Assembly (NCBI GenBank): GCA_964490875.1
Contig: CAZBEF010000001.1
Span: 350,001-414,000, forward strand
From: CAYYYG01 sp964490875
GTDB lineage: Bacteria; Patescibacteriota; Microgenomatia; UBA1406; GWC2-37-13
Direction: 5' to 3'
Length of the DNA stretch: 64,000 bases
Part shown: positions 33,640 to 42,439 of the stretch, in pieces
Layout: every line of letters starts with the position of its first letter
Numbering within the stretch: position 1 is the stretch's first letter
Translations under genes and position numbers: made by a program
The notes under the pieces: generated by a model
The model's database searches: none
Told to the model about the DNA's origin: nothing
The model's input: the letters and a program-made list of their open reading frames with translations, nothing else

Positions 33640-35259
33640 TTATCTTTCATATATCCAGAATATATCTTCGGTACCGATCTTTATTTTCTTTACGTGTGAA
33701 ATTATTTCCGGTCCCGCTCCGGCGAAGTCGTCCGGATAACCTACGGCAACATAATTACTTTCATCTGCCGGCAGTTTGAAGTTAAATTCGAATTTATCAA
33801 AGCGTTCAACCTGTCCAAATCCATACTCATCTGGGGCGGTAAGATGCGCCTGCTTCTGATATTGTTCAGGCGGGTAATTCAGATAAAAGAGAAATAAGAT
33901 GTATGGTTCGCCATTTTTTTTGGTGATATAAAATTTTCGTGTGGTATCGTAATGACTTTTAACATAATCCGTAAGTTCTTCGTAGCCGCACTGCCATGAC
34001 CGCGTTGTTGTCGCTCGTTTAGGGTAATGGTTTAAATAGAAATCCCATGAATAAAAAAGGAAGAATAAAAAACTGGCTGCAATTATCGTAATCAAACCCC
34101 ATCGATATTTTTTCGGCGTATCTAGAACAAGTTGAACAATGCCATATCCTGAAATTAGGGGAATGATAGTGAATAATGCCAGTGATCTGGTAATCGACAT
34201 ACCGGCCCACGACAGAGAAGCCGAAAGGGGAGAGAGGAGTAAAAGTCCGAGCAAGAAATATCGGTAACGCTCCTTATTTTTAAACAGATAATAGAGTCCA
34301 ATAAAAAAGAATATATATTCAACAATAGTAATCGGACTCATAGAAGGGGAGCCGAAGCGCATGTTTTCATCGCCGTTTATGGCTAAGAATTCCGGAGAAA
34401 AGTATTTGCTGTATTGCAGAACTAGGTCGCGGGCGCCGAGAGTGAGTTTGTTGTATAAAAGTCTTGATCCGCCTTCGTTTCGAAGTTCATTAATTTTCAG
34501 AGAAAAACCGATATTGTTGAAAAAGAGGAGGTTTTTTACCCGTTCTGGTTTATATAAGACGTCGGTAAATATTGATAGGGAACAGATGAGGAGAAATCCA
34601 AGGATTGCTATTATCTGTTTTGTGTTTTTAGGTTTTTTGGCAACATGATCAGAGATCGAATATATCAATAAACATCCAAACAAGTATCCCGCGAAAATCC
34701 TTCCTGGATGATAACTAAATAATAAAAATAAACTGCTTACAAGAAATCCAATGATGTGAGCCAGAGAATATTTCTCTTTTACTTTTAAGAGGAGGTAAGC
34801 AGTGAGTATTGTCAGATATGCGTTTACGTATGCTTCGTGAGTATGGCGGCCTAAAATATTAAGTCCTAAAGATGTGCTGATGAGAAATGCGGAGGCGAGG
34901 GCGATATCATCTCTTTTGAATAGCTGTTTGCTGAATAAATAAACCGTTATAGGGAAAAGGATGCTGAGCAATATGTTGAGTCCGCGCGCCGATGTTTCGT
35001 TGAGTCCGAATAGGCCGATTATTGGTACCGAGAGGTAGCTGTAGAGCGGCATTTTGTAGTCGCCGAATGATTTTAGGCGGAGAGGCATAAATGTGCCATA
35101 TTCGTCTTTACCGGTTTTAAGGATGGAATAGGCGTTGTATGAGAATGCTGCTTCGTCGGCGTTGAAGCAAGGAGGCACCATATCTCTTTTGTAGTTATTT
35201 AAGAATAGAGATAGTCCCGTGATTGCTACAAGTATTGTTATGGTAATATTTTTTTTCAT
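33640..35259 (-). CDS. GT39-like membrane glycosyltransferase
   Basis: 540 aa from the chosen start. The ArnT/PMT-type motif CFNADEAAFSYNAYSI near residue 30 has the Asp-Glu pair just after the first span. About ten to twelve spans and a C-terminal extracytoplasmic part (with YPDDFAGAGPE) follow. GT-C enzymes move a sugar from a polyprenol-phosphate donor. The start at 35259 (MKKNITIT) is used because the longer frame from 35319 runs into repeat A6. Confidence 0.8.
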   Translation of the reverse strand: MKKNITITILVAITGLSLFLNNYKRDMVPPCFNADEAAFSYNAYSILKTGKDEYGTFMPLRLKSFGDYKMPLYSYLSVPIIGLFGLNETSARGLNILLSILFPITVYLFSKQLFKRDDIALASAFLISTSLGLNILGRHTHEAYVNAYLTILTAYLLLKVKEKYSLAHIIGFLVSSLFLLFSYHPGRIFAGYLFGCLLIYSISDHVAKKPKNTKQIIAILGFLLICSLSIFTDVLYKPERVKNLLFFNNIGFSLKINELRNEGGSRLLYNKLTLGARDLVLQYSKYFSPEFLAINGDENMRFGSPSMSPITIVEYIFFFIGLYYLFKNKERYRYFLLGLLLLSPLSASLSWAGMSITRSLALFTIIPLISGYGIVQLVLDTPKKYRWGLITIIAASFLFFLFYSWDFYLNHYPKRATTTRSWQCGYEELTDYVKSHYDTTRKFYITKKNGEPYILFLFYLNYPPEQYQKQAHLTAPDEYGFGQVERFDKFEFNFKLPADESNYVAVGYPDDFAGAGPEIISHVKKIKIGTEDIFWIYER

Positions 35260-35269
35260 GGTTTTATTT

Positions 35270-35316
35270 GTCATCCTCATCCCGTCCGCGACGTAGTCGG
35301 GACGCGGATGGGGATC
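35270..35316. repeat. family A repeat (copy A6)
   Basis: GTCATCC at the left and an inner hairpin CATCCCGTCCGCGAC / GTCGGGACGCGGATG. Together with the inverted-repeat region at 35374-35488 it fills the 275-bp gap between two glycosyltransferase genes. Confidence 0.55.
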
Positions 35317-35373
35317 CATAAATTTATCATTTTTTACTCCAATCGCTATCTCCAGATTCTGCCAGTCGAAGTT

Positions 35374-35488
35374 TTTTGTCAGTGCTCGGACTACGGCTCA
35401 TGTTCTCCCAACGTTGGTTCTACAAAATGGTAACGATTGGTTCTGTTTCTTTAGTCTTCTAACGCACAGGTCCTCCGCGCTGACAAAA
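35374..35488. other. intergenic inverted repeat, possible structured RNA
   Basis: TTTTGTCAG (35374-35382) pairs with CTGACAAAA (35480-35488); nearby GCTCGGA and TCCTCCGCG extend the pairing imperfectly. No RNA family recognised. Confidence 0.3.
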
Positions 35489-35534
35489 TAACTTCTCCTG
35501 CCACCTGTTCCGCTTTCTGGTAAATTAACTCTCA

Positions 35535-36434
35535 TTAAGTTTTAAATAAATCCAAAAGTTCTTTATCAGTTTTCTTATTTAATTTATTTTGTATTTCCTG
35601 ACGTTTTTTGATTTCTGCATTTTTGGACATAGCTTGTAAATGGGCTTCCAGTTTCCAGAATTCGCCTTTTAGAGCTGCAGCAACAATCATTTTAAATATG
35701 GCATTCCGATGTTCTGCTAATAGAGATTTATCAGTTATGTTTTTTCGTATAAAGATGAGTTGATTTCGCAAGGCTATAGTGTGTATAACATTTTTAGAAA
35801 AGTATTTTCCGATAGTAGATTCATGATGATGAATCATCTGCACCGATGGATCGAATACTATTTCATAACCAGCCTTCCAGGCGCGGTAGGAGAGGTCTGT
35901 ATCTTCCCAGTAAAAAGGCGAGTAGAGTAGGTCAAATCCGTCAAGCTGGAGAAATTTTTTTTTGTCGATAATACATGTGCCTCCTTCTGCCCACCCATTT
36001 TTTCCCGGCAATATATCTGGAGATTTTGAGTGATGGAAGAATCCGTCAGCCCAGTAAATTCGGTTTTTGCCGACAATTGCACCGTCTTTTTCTGTTTGTG
36101 CGAATGAAATTGCAAATAAGTTTGGATTGGTTTTAAACTGTTCGAGCGTTGTTAAAAATCTAGCGTCGTTTAATATAACATCAGTATTTAAGAGGAAAAC
36201 ATAGTCGTTTTTAGAAGCTTTTACACCATTATTTACGGTTTGTCCGAAACCCATGTTTTTTTCATTTTCTATAAGCACTACTCCAGGAATTGTTTGTAAA
36301 TCCGCACGCAAACTTTCTGTTGGATCATCATTCACAGCAATCACTTCACAGCCGGCAAAAAATTCCATGTTATTACGCAAGTTTTTTAAAAATTGTTCTT
36401 TATTTTTATAGACGGGAATAATAACGCTTAACAT
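35535..36434 (-). CDS. family 2 glycosyltransferase
   Basis: 299 aa, soluble. GT-A fold with SVIIPVYKN at the N-terminus, the DxD-type motif near LLNTDVIL, and YWEDTDLSYRAWK (the E-D acceptor-side motif) near residue 170. No membrane span, so it works at the cytoplasmic face. It follows the GT4 gene by 8 nt in the same direction. Confidence 0.85.
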   Translation of the reverse strand: MLSVIIPVYKNKEQFLKNLRNNMEFFAGCEVIAVNDDPTESLRADLQTIPGVVLIENEKNMGFGQTVNNGVKASKNDYVFLLNTDVILNDARFLTTLEQFKTNPNLFAISFAQTEKDGAIVGKNRIYWADGFFHHSKSPDILPGKNGWAEGGTCIIDKKKFLQLDGFDLLYSPFYWEDTDLSYRAWKAGYEIVFDPSVQMIHHHESTIGKYFSKNVIHTIALRNQLIFIRKNITDKSLLAEHRNAIFKMIVAAALKGEFWKLEAHLQAMSKNAEIKKRQEIQNKLNKKTDKELLDLFKT

Positions 36435-36442
36435 AGGGAATA

Positions 36443-37528
36443 CTAGAGAATTATCTTTTTAATCTGTTGTTTAAAAATTTCTTCTTTAAAATGAGTTGTC
36501 ACAAAAGTCTTGGCTTGTTTTCGTATTGTCTGTTGCTTAGTTTCATCTCCAACAATCGCAATCGATTTATCAAATAGTTCTTCTTCGGACTTGAATAAAT
36601 ATCCATTTAAACCATCTTCTATCAGTTCTTTAGAACCACCTGCATTGTAACAGAATGTAATGCAGCCCGCGGACATTGCCTCAAGCGGCGTTATGCCTAA
36701 GTGTTCCACCTGATCAGGATGTTTAGTTTCATCAATTCCATATCCAGCCATATGCCAGTATATGGTGGCTTTTTTATACAGATCAATAAGATCAATGTGG
36801 CTTATATTCGGAATTAATGATATCGAATCATCATCATTCGCCATACTTTGAAGTTCTTCAAAATAGTCTGTATCTTCTTTTTTTAAACCGCCGGCTATCA
36901 CAAGTTTATAATCTGCAAACGCAGGAGATTTAGTCTTTAGTTTCTTAAACATCTGTATTGTTACATCATGCCGTTTTGCGTGAAGATGCTTAAAGAATCT
37001 GCCAACCGAAATAATAATTTTTTCTTTTTTGAGTGAATCAATCGGGATATCTATAAATGCCGAATCAAGAAATGGGTATAATACTTTGGACTCTATTCCC
37101 CACTTTTTCAACCATTCCTGAACAAAATATGAGTGTGTGATAAACTTCGAATTCGCTGTTTTTATCTTGTGGGCGATACTAGCGGGATAAAGAATTTTCT
37201 GGGGAACCATGCAGTAAATATATGTTTTTCCGGCTGTTGAATAAAAATAGCTTCCGTCTGTGACATATAAAAATATATCGAATGTTTTTAATTCTGAAAG
37301 TTTTTTAAAGAAGCCTTGTTTTTTCTGAAAGAGATTGGGTCGAAAGTTTAGGGATTTGAACTGAATGTTTAGTAGTTTTTTAATATCTTCACTCAGATTG
37401 GAGTCCCAGAAAATATGCGGTTCGTATCCAATTTCTTCAAGCTCATGCAAGATTGAGAGAATGTAGCGTTCGCCTCCTCCTAAAACATCTAGGTACGGGT
37501 CATAGAGGGCGGCTTTTTTTCTTTTCAT
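36443..37528 (-). CDS. family 4 glycosyltransferase
   Basis: 361 aa from the chosen start. GT-B fold: a glycine-rich N-terminal loop LGGGERY, VGRFFKHLHAKRHD at the start of the second domain, and the donor-site motif EHLGITPLEAMSAGC near residue 270. The start at 37528 (MKRKKAALYDPY) fits the family; a longer frame from 37579 lies entirely over the upstream gene. It overlaps the GT2 gene by 29 nt. Confidence 0.85.
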   Translation of the reverse strand: MKRKKAALYDPYLDVLGGGERYILSILHELEEIGYEPHIFWDSNLSEDIKKLLNIQFKSLNFRPNLFQKKQGFFKKLSELKTFDIFLYVTDGSYFYSTAGKTYIYCMVPQKILYPASIAHKIKTANSKFITHSYFVQEWLKKWGIESKVLYPFLDSAFIDIPIDSLKKEKIIISVGRFFKHLHAKRHDVTIQMFKKLKTKSPAFADYKLVIAGGLKKEDTDYFEELQSMANDDDSISLIPNISHIDLIDLYKKATIYWHMAGYGIDETKHPDQVEHLGITPLEAMSAGCITFCYNAGGSKELIEDGLNGYLFKSEEELFDKSIAIVGDETKQQTIRKQAKTFVTTHFKEEIFKQQIKKIIL

Positions 37529-38309
37529 ACAAAAATAAATAAGTGATGGTTTTTGAGAATGCCTGGTAAACGTTTTCAATTATACCAACTTCCCCATCCA
37601 TAAACCCGCGGTACTTGATAAGCCTTCTAAACAATTCGCCGGCAAATTTTCGGAAAAATGTGGGCGTCGAAACAGGCCGGTTTGCTTCATACAAAAGTCC
37701 GGATTCAATATCTTCAAAAAGGGTAGTTTTTTCAACCATTGTTTCAATATCGCCATGGAAATAGTGGAGAATGGGATTTTTTAACAAGCCTACTTCCCCG
37801 TCTATTTCTGGAGTGGCGTGAATTTTTTTCGGCCAGGATTTAAATGCAGAAAGTTTGATCAATCTGGTCTGAAAGTCGGGCCACCAGTTGCCATGCTGAA
37901 GCCATTTTTTTCGGCCGAAAATGTTTTTGCGGGGGACTTTGAAATAGGTGGTCATCCGAGAATTACTGTCGGTAATGGGATTGCTTCGTCCTGTCGTGTC
38001 TGTCCTCGCAATGACGCCTTGGATTTCATTAGCAAGTTCGGGGGTTATCCGTTCGTCGGCATCGAGAATAAAAACCCAATCTGTTTTTGCTGTCCGTATT
38101 CCAAATTCGCGAACGGGTTCTACATAATGAGCCATGGGAACGTTAAATATGGAAGCTCCGTGCTGTTTTGCAATTTCGACGGTTTTATCTGAACTTTCCA
38201 TATCGATTACATTCACCGCGTCTGTAAGCAATTTTGCCGAGGTTATACATTCTTCAATATCTTTTTCTGTATTGTGTGTGTGGATGACTACCGTTATTGA
38301 ATTTTCCAT
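37500..38309 (-). CDS. family 2 glycosyltransferase with an in-frame repeat insertion
   Basis: 269 aa from the chosen start. SITVVIHTHN, the LDADE acceptor motif and the PRKN/WWPDFQTR segment match the homolog at 50727 (PRKN, WWPDYQVR). Residues 98-120 are encoded by a family A repeat (37951-38016). The start at 38309 (MENSITVV) overlaps the previous gene by 16 nt; the longer frame starts inside that gene and adds a Lys/Arg-rich, non-homologous tail. Confidence 0.8.
   Translation of the reverse strand: MENSITVVIHTHNTEKDIEECITSAKLLTDAVNVIDMESSDKTVEIAKQHGASIFNVPMAHYVEPVREFGIRTAKTDWVFILDADERITPELANEIQGVIARTDTTGRSNPITDSNSRMTTYFKVPRKNIFGRKKWLQHGNWWPDFQTRLIKLSAFKSWPKKIHATPEIDGEVGLLKNPILHYFHGDIETMVEKTTLFEDIESGLLYEANRPVSTPTFFRKFAGELFRRLIKYRGFMDGEVGIIENVYQAFSKTITYLFLYEKKKSRPL
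37951..38016. repeat. family A repeat inside a coding region (copy A7)
   Basis: GTCATCCGAG at one end and CGCAATGACG at the other with GGGATTGCTTCGTC inside. Length is 66 bp, a multiple of three, and the glycosyltransferase frame stays open across it. Confidence 0.75.
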
Positions 38310-39787
38310 AGTTCTACTTCTACCCCATTTTCCATGGTATGTAATTGTATTCTTTTTGCGTTCTGGGGTATTTGCGCCTTTCTCCAATCAATCACTCGCT
38401 GCTGGTATGACTCTTTATCAATGATATACCAGCACATATTATTCTTAAAGTCTTGGGTTGGTTCTTTGTACTTTTTCACCTTAGAGTAATAGCTAATAAG
38501 ATAGATGTATGTATACGGAACAATCGGCGGGGTATAAATTCTTAAGCAAAAATCCATATTATTTGTCTGTTTATACAAGTAATCTATTGTCATCACATCG
38601 GCTCTCAGACCAATTGCGGTTGGCTTGCTATCTACCTTCGTTAGTTGAATGATCGAAAACAGAGCAAAAGCAGCGACAATAAGATACGCAATCCATGATT
38701 GTCTTTTTAAAGTTAACAATGCTTCAAATCCAAGCAGAATCAAAAAGACATATATGTAGTGAATTCCTTCTAAATAATTATCCCAGAAAAAGTTGTTTTT
38801 ATTCAATAATGAAAAGGCGAGTGTTCCGATAATAATCAAAGGAAAAAATAGTATCGAACTTTTCAACGGCTGCTTAAGTCGTTTATAGGCAGCGATGATT
38901 CCAAATAGAGTAGAAACAATAACGCCTATTGCTACAAATCCATTATGGTCATATATGACATCCTGAAAATATTTCACAAAAAGGTCTACTCTCCCCTTCG
39001 CCGCTCCAGCAAGCGATTGTGGATTGGTGGGCGGGGTAGTTTTCAAAAAATGAATCGAGTCGGTTATCTCTATAAAATGATTTTTAAGATTGAATAAAAG
39101 GCGGGGAAGAAATGGAATTGCAATCCCTATTATAAAAATCAGATAAAACCATTTATTTTTAAGCAAGTTTCGGAACTCTTTAAAAAACAATGCAATGAGT
39201 ATAAATGGCGGAATAATAAAAAATCCGAAAGAAACTTCGGTTTCAAAAATGAGTCCTAGTGAAAGGGCGAGGAGGAATATAAACTTCAATTTTTGATTTT
39301 GGAAGAATTTATAGACCGAGTATATAAACAACAAAACGGCTCCCGGTGTAAGAATATTATTTCCCGGGAAAAATGAAATGCGTATAAAGTAGGGTGATAC
39401 TGTCACAACAAGTAAAAATAATAGAGCAGTGAGGAAATGAAAATTTTTCTTCAAAAATAAAAAGAATAAAAAGGTTGTCAGCAAGGTAAAAAAGAGGATA
39501 CCGTAGTAAAATCCCTGTGGCCAGCCGTTAAAAATAAAAAATACTATACTGAGAAAATAATACCACCAGGCGCCATGGTGAAGCCCTTGGATACCTGTTG
39601 TCGGACCAATGAAGGTAGGATTAAAATACCGAACCATTTCCTCGGCCTTGAGAAAGTCTCTCCCCTGATCGTAGGTATACGGGACCGTTTGAAAATATAT
39701 GGGTTTTAATCTAAAATAGCAGAAAAGAGCAAAGACTACAGCGACAATAAGCCACTGGGCAATACTATGAATACTATATTTTCGCAT
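38294..39787 (-). CDS. multi-span membrane glycosyltransferase-like protein
   Basis: 497 aa with about eleven spans. The first loop YTYDQGRDFLKAEEMV carries an Asp and Glu near the membrane as in GT-C enzymes, though not the exact ArnT motif. The C-terminal soluble part has IYTPPIVPYTY. Its first 21 nt overlap the start of the divergent gene at 39767. Confidence 0.6.
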   Translation of the reverse strand: MRKYSIHSIAQWLIVAVVFALFCYFRLKPIYFQTVPYTYDQGRDFLKAEEMVRYFNPTFIGPTTGIQGLHHGAWWYYFLSIVFFIFNGWPQGFYYGILFFTLLTTFLFFLFLKKNFHFLTALLFLLVVTVSPYFIRISFFPGNNILTPGAVLLFIYSVYKFFQNQKLKFIFLLALSLGLIFETEVSFGFFIIPPFILIALFFKEFRNLLKNKWFYLIFIIGIAIPFLPRLLFNLKNHFIEITDSIHFLKTTPPTNPQSLAGAAKGRVDLFVKYFQDVIYDHNGFVAIGVIVSTLFGIIAAYKRLKQPLKSSILFFPLIIIGTLAFSLLNKNNFFWDNYLEGIHYIYVFLILLGFEALLTLKRQSWIAYLIVAAFALFSIIQLTKVDSKPTAIGLRADVMTIDYLYKQTNNMDFCLRIYTPPIVPYTYIYLISYYSKVKKYKEPTQDFKNNMCWYIIDKESYQQRVIDWRKAQIPQNAKRIQLHTMENGVEVELWKIQ

Positions 39788-41209
39788 ATAAAAAAAAACT
39801 TCTTGATATATATTCTACTAGTTTTATTTACGTTTCTCTTCTTTTTCAGATTAGATTATAACACACTGACAAGCTGGGATGAAGCCTGGTATGCTTCAAT
39901 AACTAGAGCAATGGTACAGTCCGGCGACTACCTACGCATGACATGGAACGGCATCCCCTACTATGATCATCCTCCCATGGGATTCTGGATGATGGCTGTT
40001 GCTTATAAACTATTCGGAATCAGTGAATTTACTACTCGCTTGCCAACAGCTGTCGTTGGAGTTTTAACTAGTGTTCTGATCTATCTTACTGCTGTAAAGC
40101 TGTTTGGTAAGAAAGAAATTGGATTTGTCGCAGCGCTTATCATGGGAACGTGCGTTTGGTATGTTATCCGCGTCCGTTCCGGAAATTTGGACGGCCAGTT
40201 TATATTTTTCTACATTGCAACTATTTATTTTTTTGTCTTATCAAGAAAAAATTTCAAATGGTTTCCGGCAGCCATGGCGGCATTTGCCTGTCTGCTTCTC
40301 ACAAAAACATTAGTCGGCGCTTCGGCATTGCCGTTAATTCTCTATTTAATAATTAGACAATTAATTCATATTCGAAAGAACATATGGTTTCTTCTTGTTG
40401 GAATTGGAATCTTTTTTTTAATACTTTTGCCATGGTACGTAGTGCAGTATCAAACCTATCCTGATTTTATCCAACATCATTTTTTCACCATCGGCGCACG
40501 TGATAAATCTTTTGTTTCATACTTTCATATAAATGCTTCCCAACCTTTATTTTATATTCATATGGGAATACGCAAATGGTATTACTTGTGGCTCATATCC
40601 ATCATCGGTCTTTTAATATTCATAATTAAAGATTTTATAAAAAGAAAATTATCGAATGAAACATACGTTTATATATTTTTACTTATGTGGAATTTTGTTG
40701 TACTGTATCCATTTTTAACGAGTGAAAAAACAGAGTTGTGGCATTTAATCCCAGTCTATCTGCCAATTGCATTTATTATCGCTGCTGCTACTTTTAGATT
40801 ATTTTCTTCATTTAAGAAAGTTGGTCCGTGGTTGTATGTTGGAATATTTGTGGTGCTTGCCGCATTGCAGATAAAAACATTTTACACCGAGGTTATACCG
40901 GTAAATAAATACACACCCGACGATGTCGCAATTTCAAAAAATGTGAGTAAATATAATAAGAAGACCTATTTGGATGATGATTTCTTCCCCATCTCTGTTT
41001 ATTATTCAAATCGTAAAATTTATCCTTTGTATAGTTTAGAATTATTTGGAGAATCAAAGACCAAGGATACTTTAGTGAATCTATTCAGTTCTGATGAGCA
41101 GGATTTTGTCGTTATTACAAGAAGTTGGGCAGTAGATAATCTGAATGTCGCTAAGATTCCGTATACAATATTGGAGAAAAACAACTCTTTTACGATTTTG
41201 ACTAGATAA
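39767..41209 (+). CDS. ArnT-like GT39 glycosyltransferase
   Basis: 480 aa, about ten spans. The hallmark SWDEAWYASITRAM (Asp-Glu after the first span) and YYDHPPMGFWMMA are typical of ArnT/PMT enzymes. A soluble C-terminal domain (about 385-480) ends the protein. It is 6 nt upstream of another GT-C gene on the same strand. It overlaps the divergent gene's 5' end. Confidence 0.85.
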   Translation: MNTIFSHIKKNFLIYILLVLFTFLFFFRLDYNTLTSWDEAWYASITRAMVQSGDYLRMTWNGIPYYDHPPMGFWMMAVAYKLFGISEFTTRLPTAVVGVLTSVLIYLTAVKLFGKKEIGFVAALIMGTCVWYVIRVRSGNLDGQFIFFYIATIYFFVLSRKNFKWFPAAMAAFACLLLTKTLVGASALPLILYLIIRQLIHIRKNIWFLLVGIGIFFLILLPWYVVQYQTYPDFIQHHFFTIGARDKSFVSYFHINASQPLFYIHMGIRKWYYLWLISIIGLLIFIIKDFIKRKLSNETYVYIFLLMWNFVVLYPFLTSEKTELWHLIPVYLPIAFIIAAATFRLFSSFKKVGPWLYVGIFVVLAALQIKTFYTEVIPVNKYTPDDVAISKNVSKYNKKTYLDDDFFPISVYYSNRKIYPLYSLELFGESKTKDTLVNLFSSDEQDFVVITRSWAVDNLNVAKIPYTILEKNNSFTILTR

Positions 41210-41215
41210 AATTAC

Positions 41216-42301
41216 ATGATTTTCATTTATTCTGTCGTTTTAATTCTTTTGTCGATTTTTTCTTATGCTTTAGTTGATCCCAACATTACACTCTTCAATA
41301 ATTCATTATGGACTAATTTCAGAAATTACATGGTTGATTGGGGATACTACAGACGGGATGTAACCTCTGTGCTGTATATAGTCATCATCATTCTTTTGTT
41401 CGCTTTTCATTACTGGTTTATTAAAAACTACAAGAAGTTAAATCTTCGAATTTTTACTGGTGTAATTTCAACATTCATGTTTTTATCATATCCGTTATTG
41501 TCGCATGATTTTTTTAATTATTTATTTGATGCGAAAATTCTTACTTATTATCATGAAAATCCGTATCTGCATAAAGCGCTTGATTTTCCCAACGATTCAT
41601 GGCTTCGGTTTATGCACTGGACTCATCGTACATATCCATATGGTCCTGTCTTTTTAATCATTACGTTACTGCCTTCCTTTTTGAGTCTCGGGAAATTTAT
41701 TCTTGCGTATTCTTTATTTAAAGTTTTATTTGTTGGTACATATATCGTTTCCGTTTATTATTTGAATTGGTTGAATAAAAAGTGGGCGGTTATGTTTGCA
41801 ACTCATCCACTTGTAATAATTGAAGGGTTGTTGAATATGCACAACGATCTGATCGGTGTTTGTCTGGCTATCGCCGGTTTTTATTATCTGATTAAAAATA
41901 AGACTTTCATGGCTCGTATTCTGCTGTTGTTATCGGGAGGGATTAAGTATATAACGCTCCCCTTTTTGTTTATCACAAAAAAGAATGTTCAAATTCAATA
42001 TGGAGTTTTTTTTGCAACGGTTGGACTGCTCGGTTATCTTTCATTTTTTTCAGAAGTCCAACCGTGGTATTTTCTAACTTTGCTAGCTCTGCTGCCGTTT
42101 TTCGATGATTGGATTGAGAAGGGGAATATTTTTTTCGCCGGACTTTTGTTAAGTTATTATCCGTATATTCGGTTTGGAGGATGGGATAAGATGGAGTATG
42201 TGAATCAGAAGCATTGGATTATTATTTTCGCTGTATTTTTAAATATTTTTTATATTGGATATTTATACTTTTTCAGGAAAAAGAAACATAAAAAAGTATA
42301 G
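41216..42301 (+). CDS. GT-C mannosyltransferase-like membrane protein
   Basis: 361 aa, about ten spans. The loop HDFFNYLFDAKILTYYHENPY and the later YPYGPVF and EGLLNMHND match polyprenol-phosphate-mannose-dependent mannosyltransferases of the MptA/B type. It follows the ArnT-like gene by 6 nt, so both should be expressed together. Confidence 0.7.
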   Translation: MIFIYSVVLILLSIFSYALVDPNITLFNNSLWTNFRNYMVDWGYYRRDVTSVLYIVIIILLFAFHYWFIKNYKKLNLRIFTGVISTFMFLSYPLLSHDFFNYLFDAKILTYYHENPYLHKALDFPNDSWLRFMHWTHRTYPYGPVFLIITLLPSFLSLGKFILAYSLFKVLFVGTYIVSVYYLNWLNKKWAVMFATHPLVIIEGLLNMHNDLIGVCLAIAGFYYLIKNKTFMARILLLLSGGIKYITLPFLFITKKNVQIQYGVFFATVGLLGYLSFFSEVQPWYFLTLLALLPFFDDWIEKGNIFFAGLLLSYYPYIRFGGWDKMEYVNQKHWIIIFAVFLNIFYIGYLYFFRKKKHKKV

Positions 42302-42321
42302 TTAGACACTTCCATTCTGTT

Positions 42322-42399
42322 CGCTCGATACGAATTTTTTTCACCGCCTCACCCAGCAAATGGGGCCCAGGCGATTGTGAAAAAAATTGTATCTTCGCT
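42322..42399. repeat. family B palindromic repeat (copy B2)
   Basis: CGCTCGATACGAATTTTTTTCAC at the left and GTGAAAAAAATTGTATCTTCGC at the right, with an inner CGCCTCACCC...GGGCCCAGGCG stem. It lies between two genes that meet tail to tail, as a terminator would. Confidence 0.8.
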
Positions 42400-42439
42400 C
42401 ACTTGTATATCGAGAAGTTAGGATAAACTACTAAAATAA

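Noticed and set aside
35260..35319. N-terminal extension of the GT39-like protein (20 residues)
   Set aside because: It is encoded by a repeat and by Pro/Arg-rich sequence unlike the family; the ATG at 35259 is a better start.
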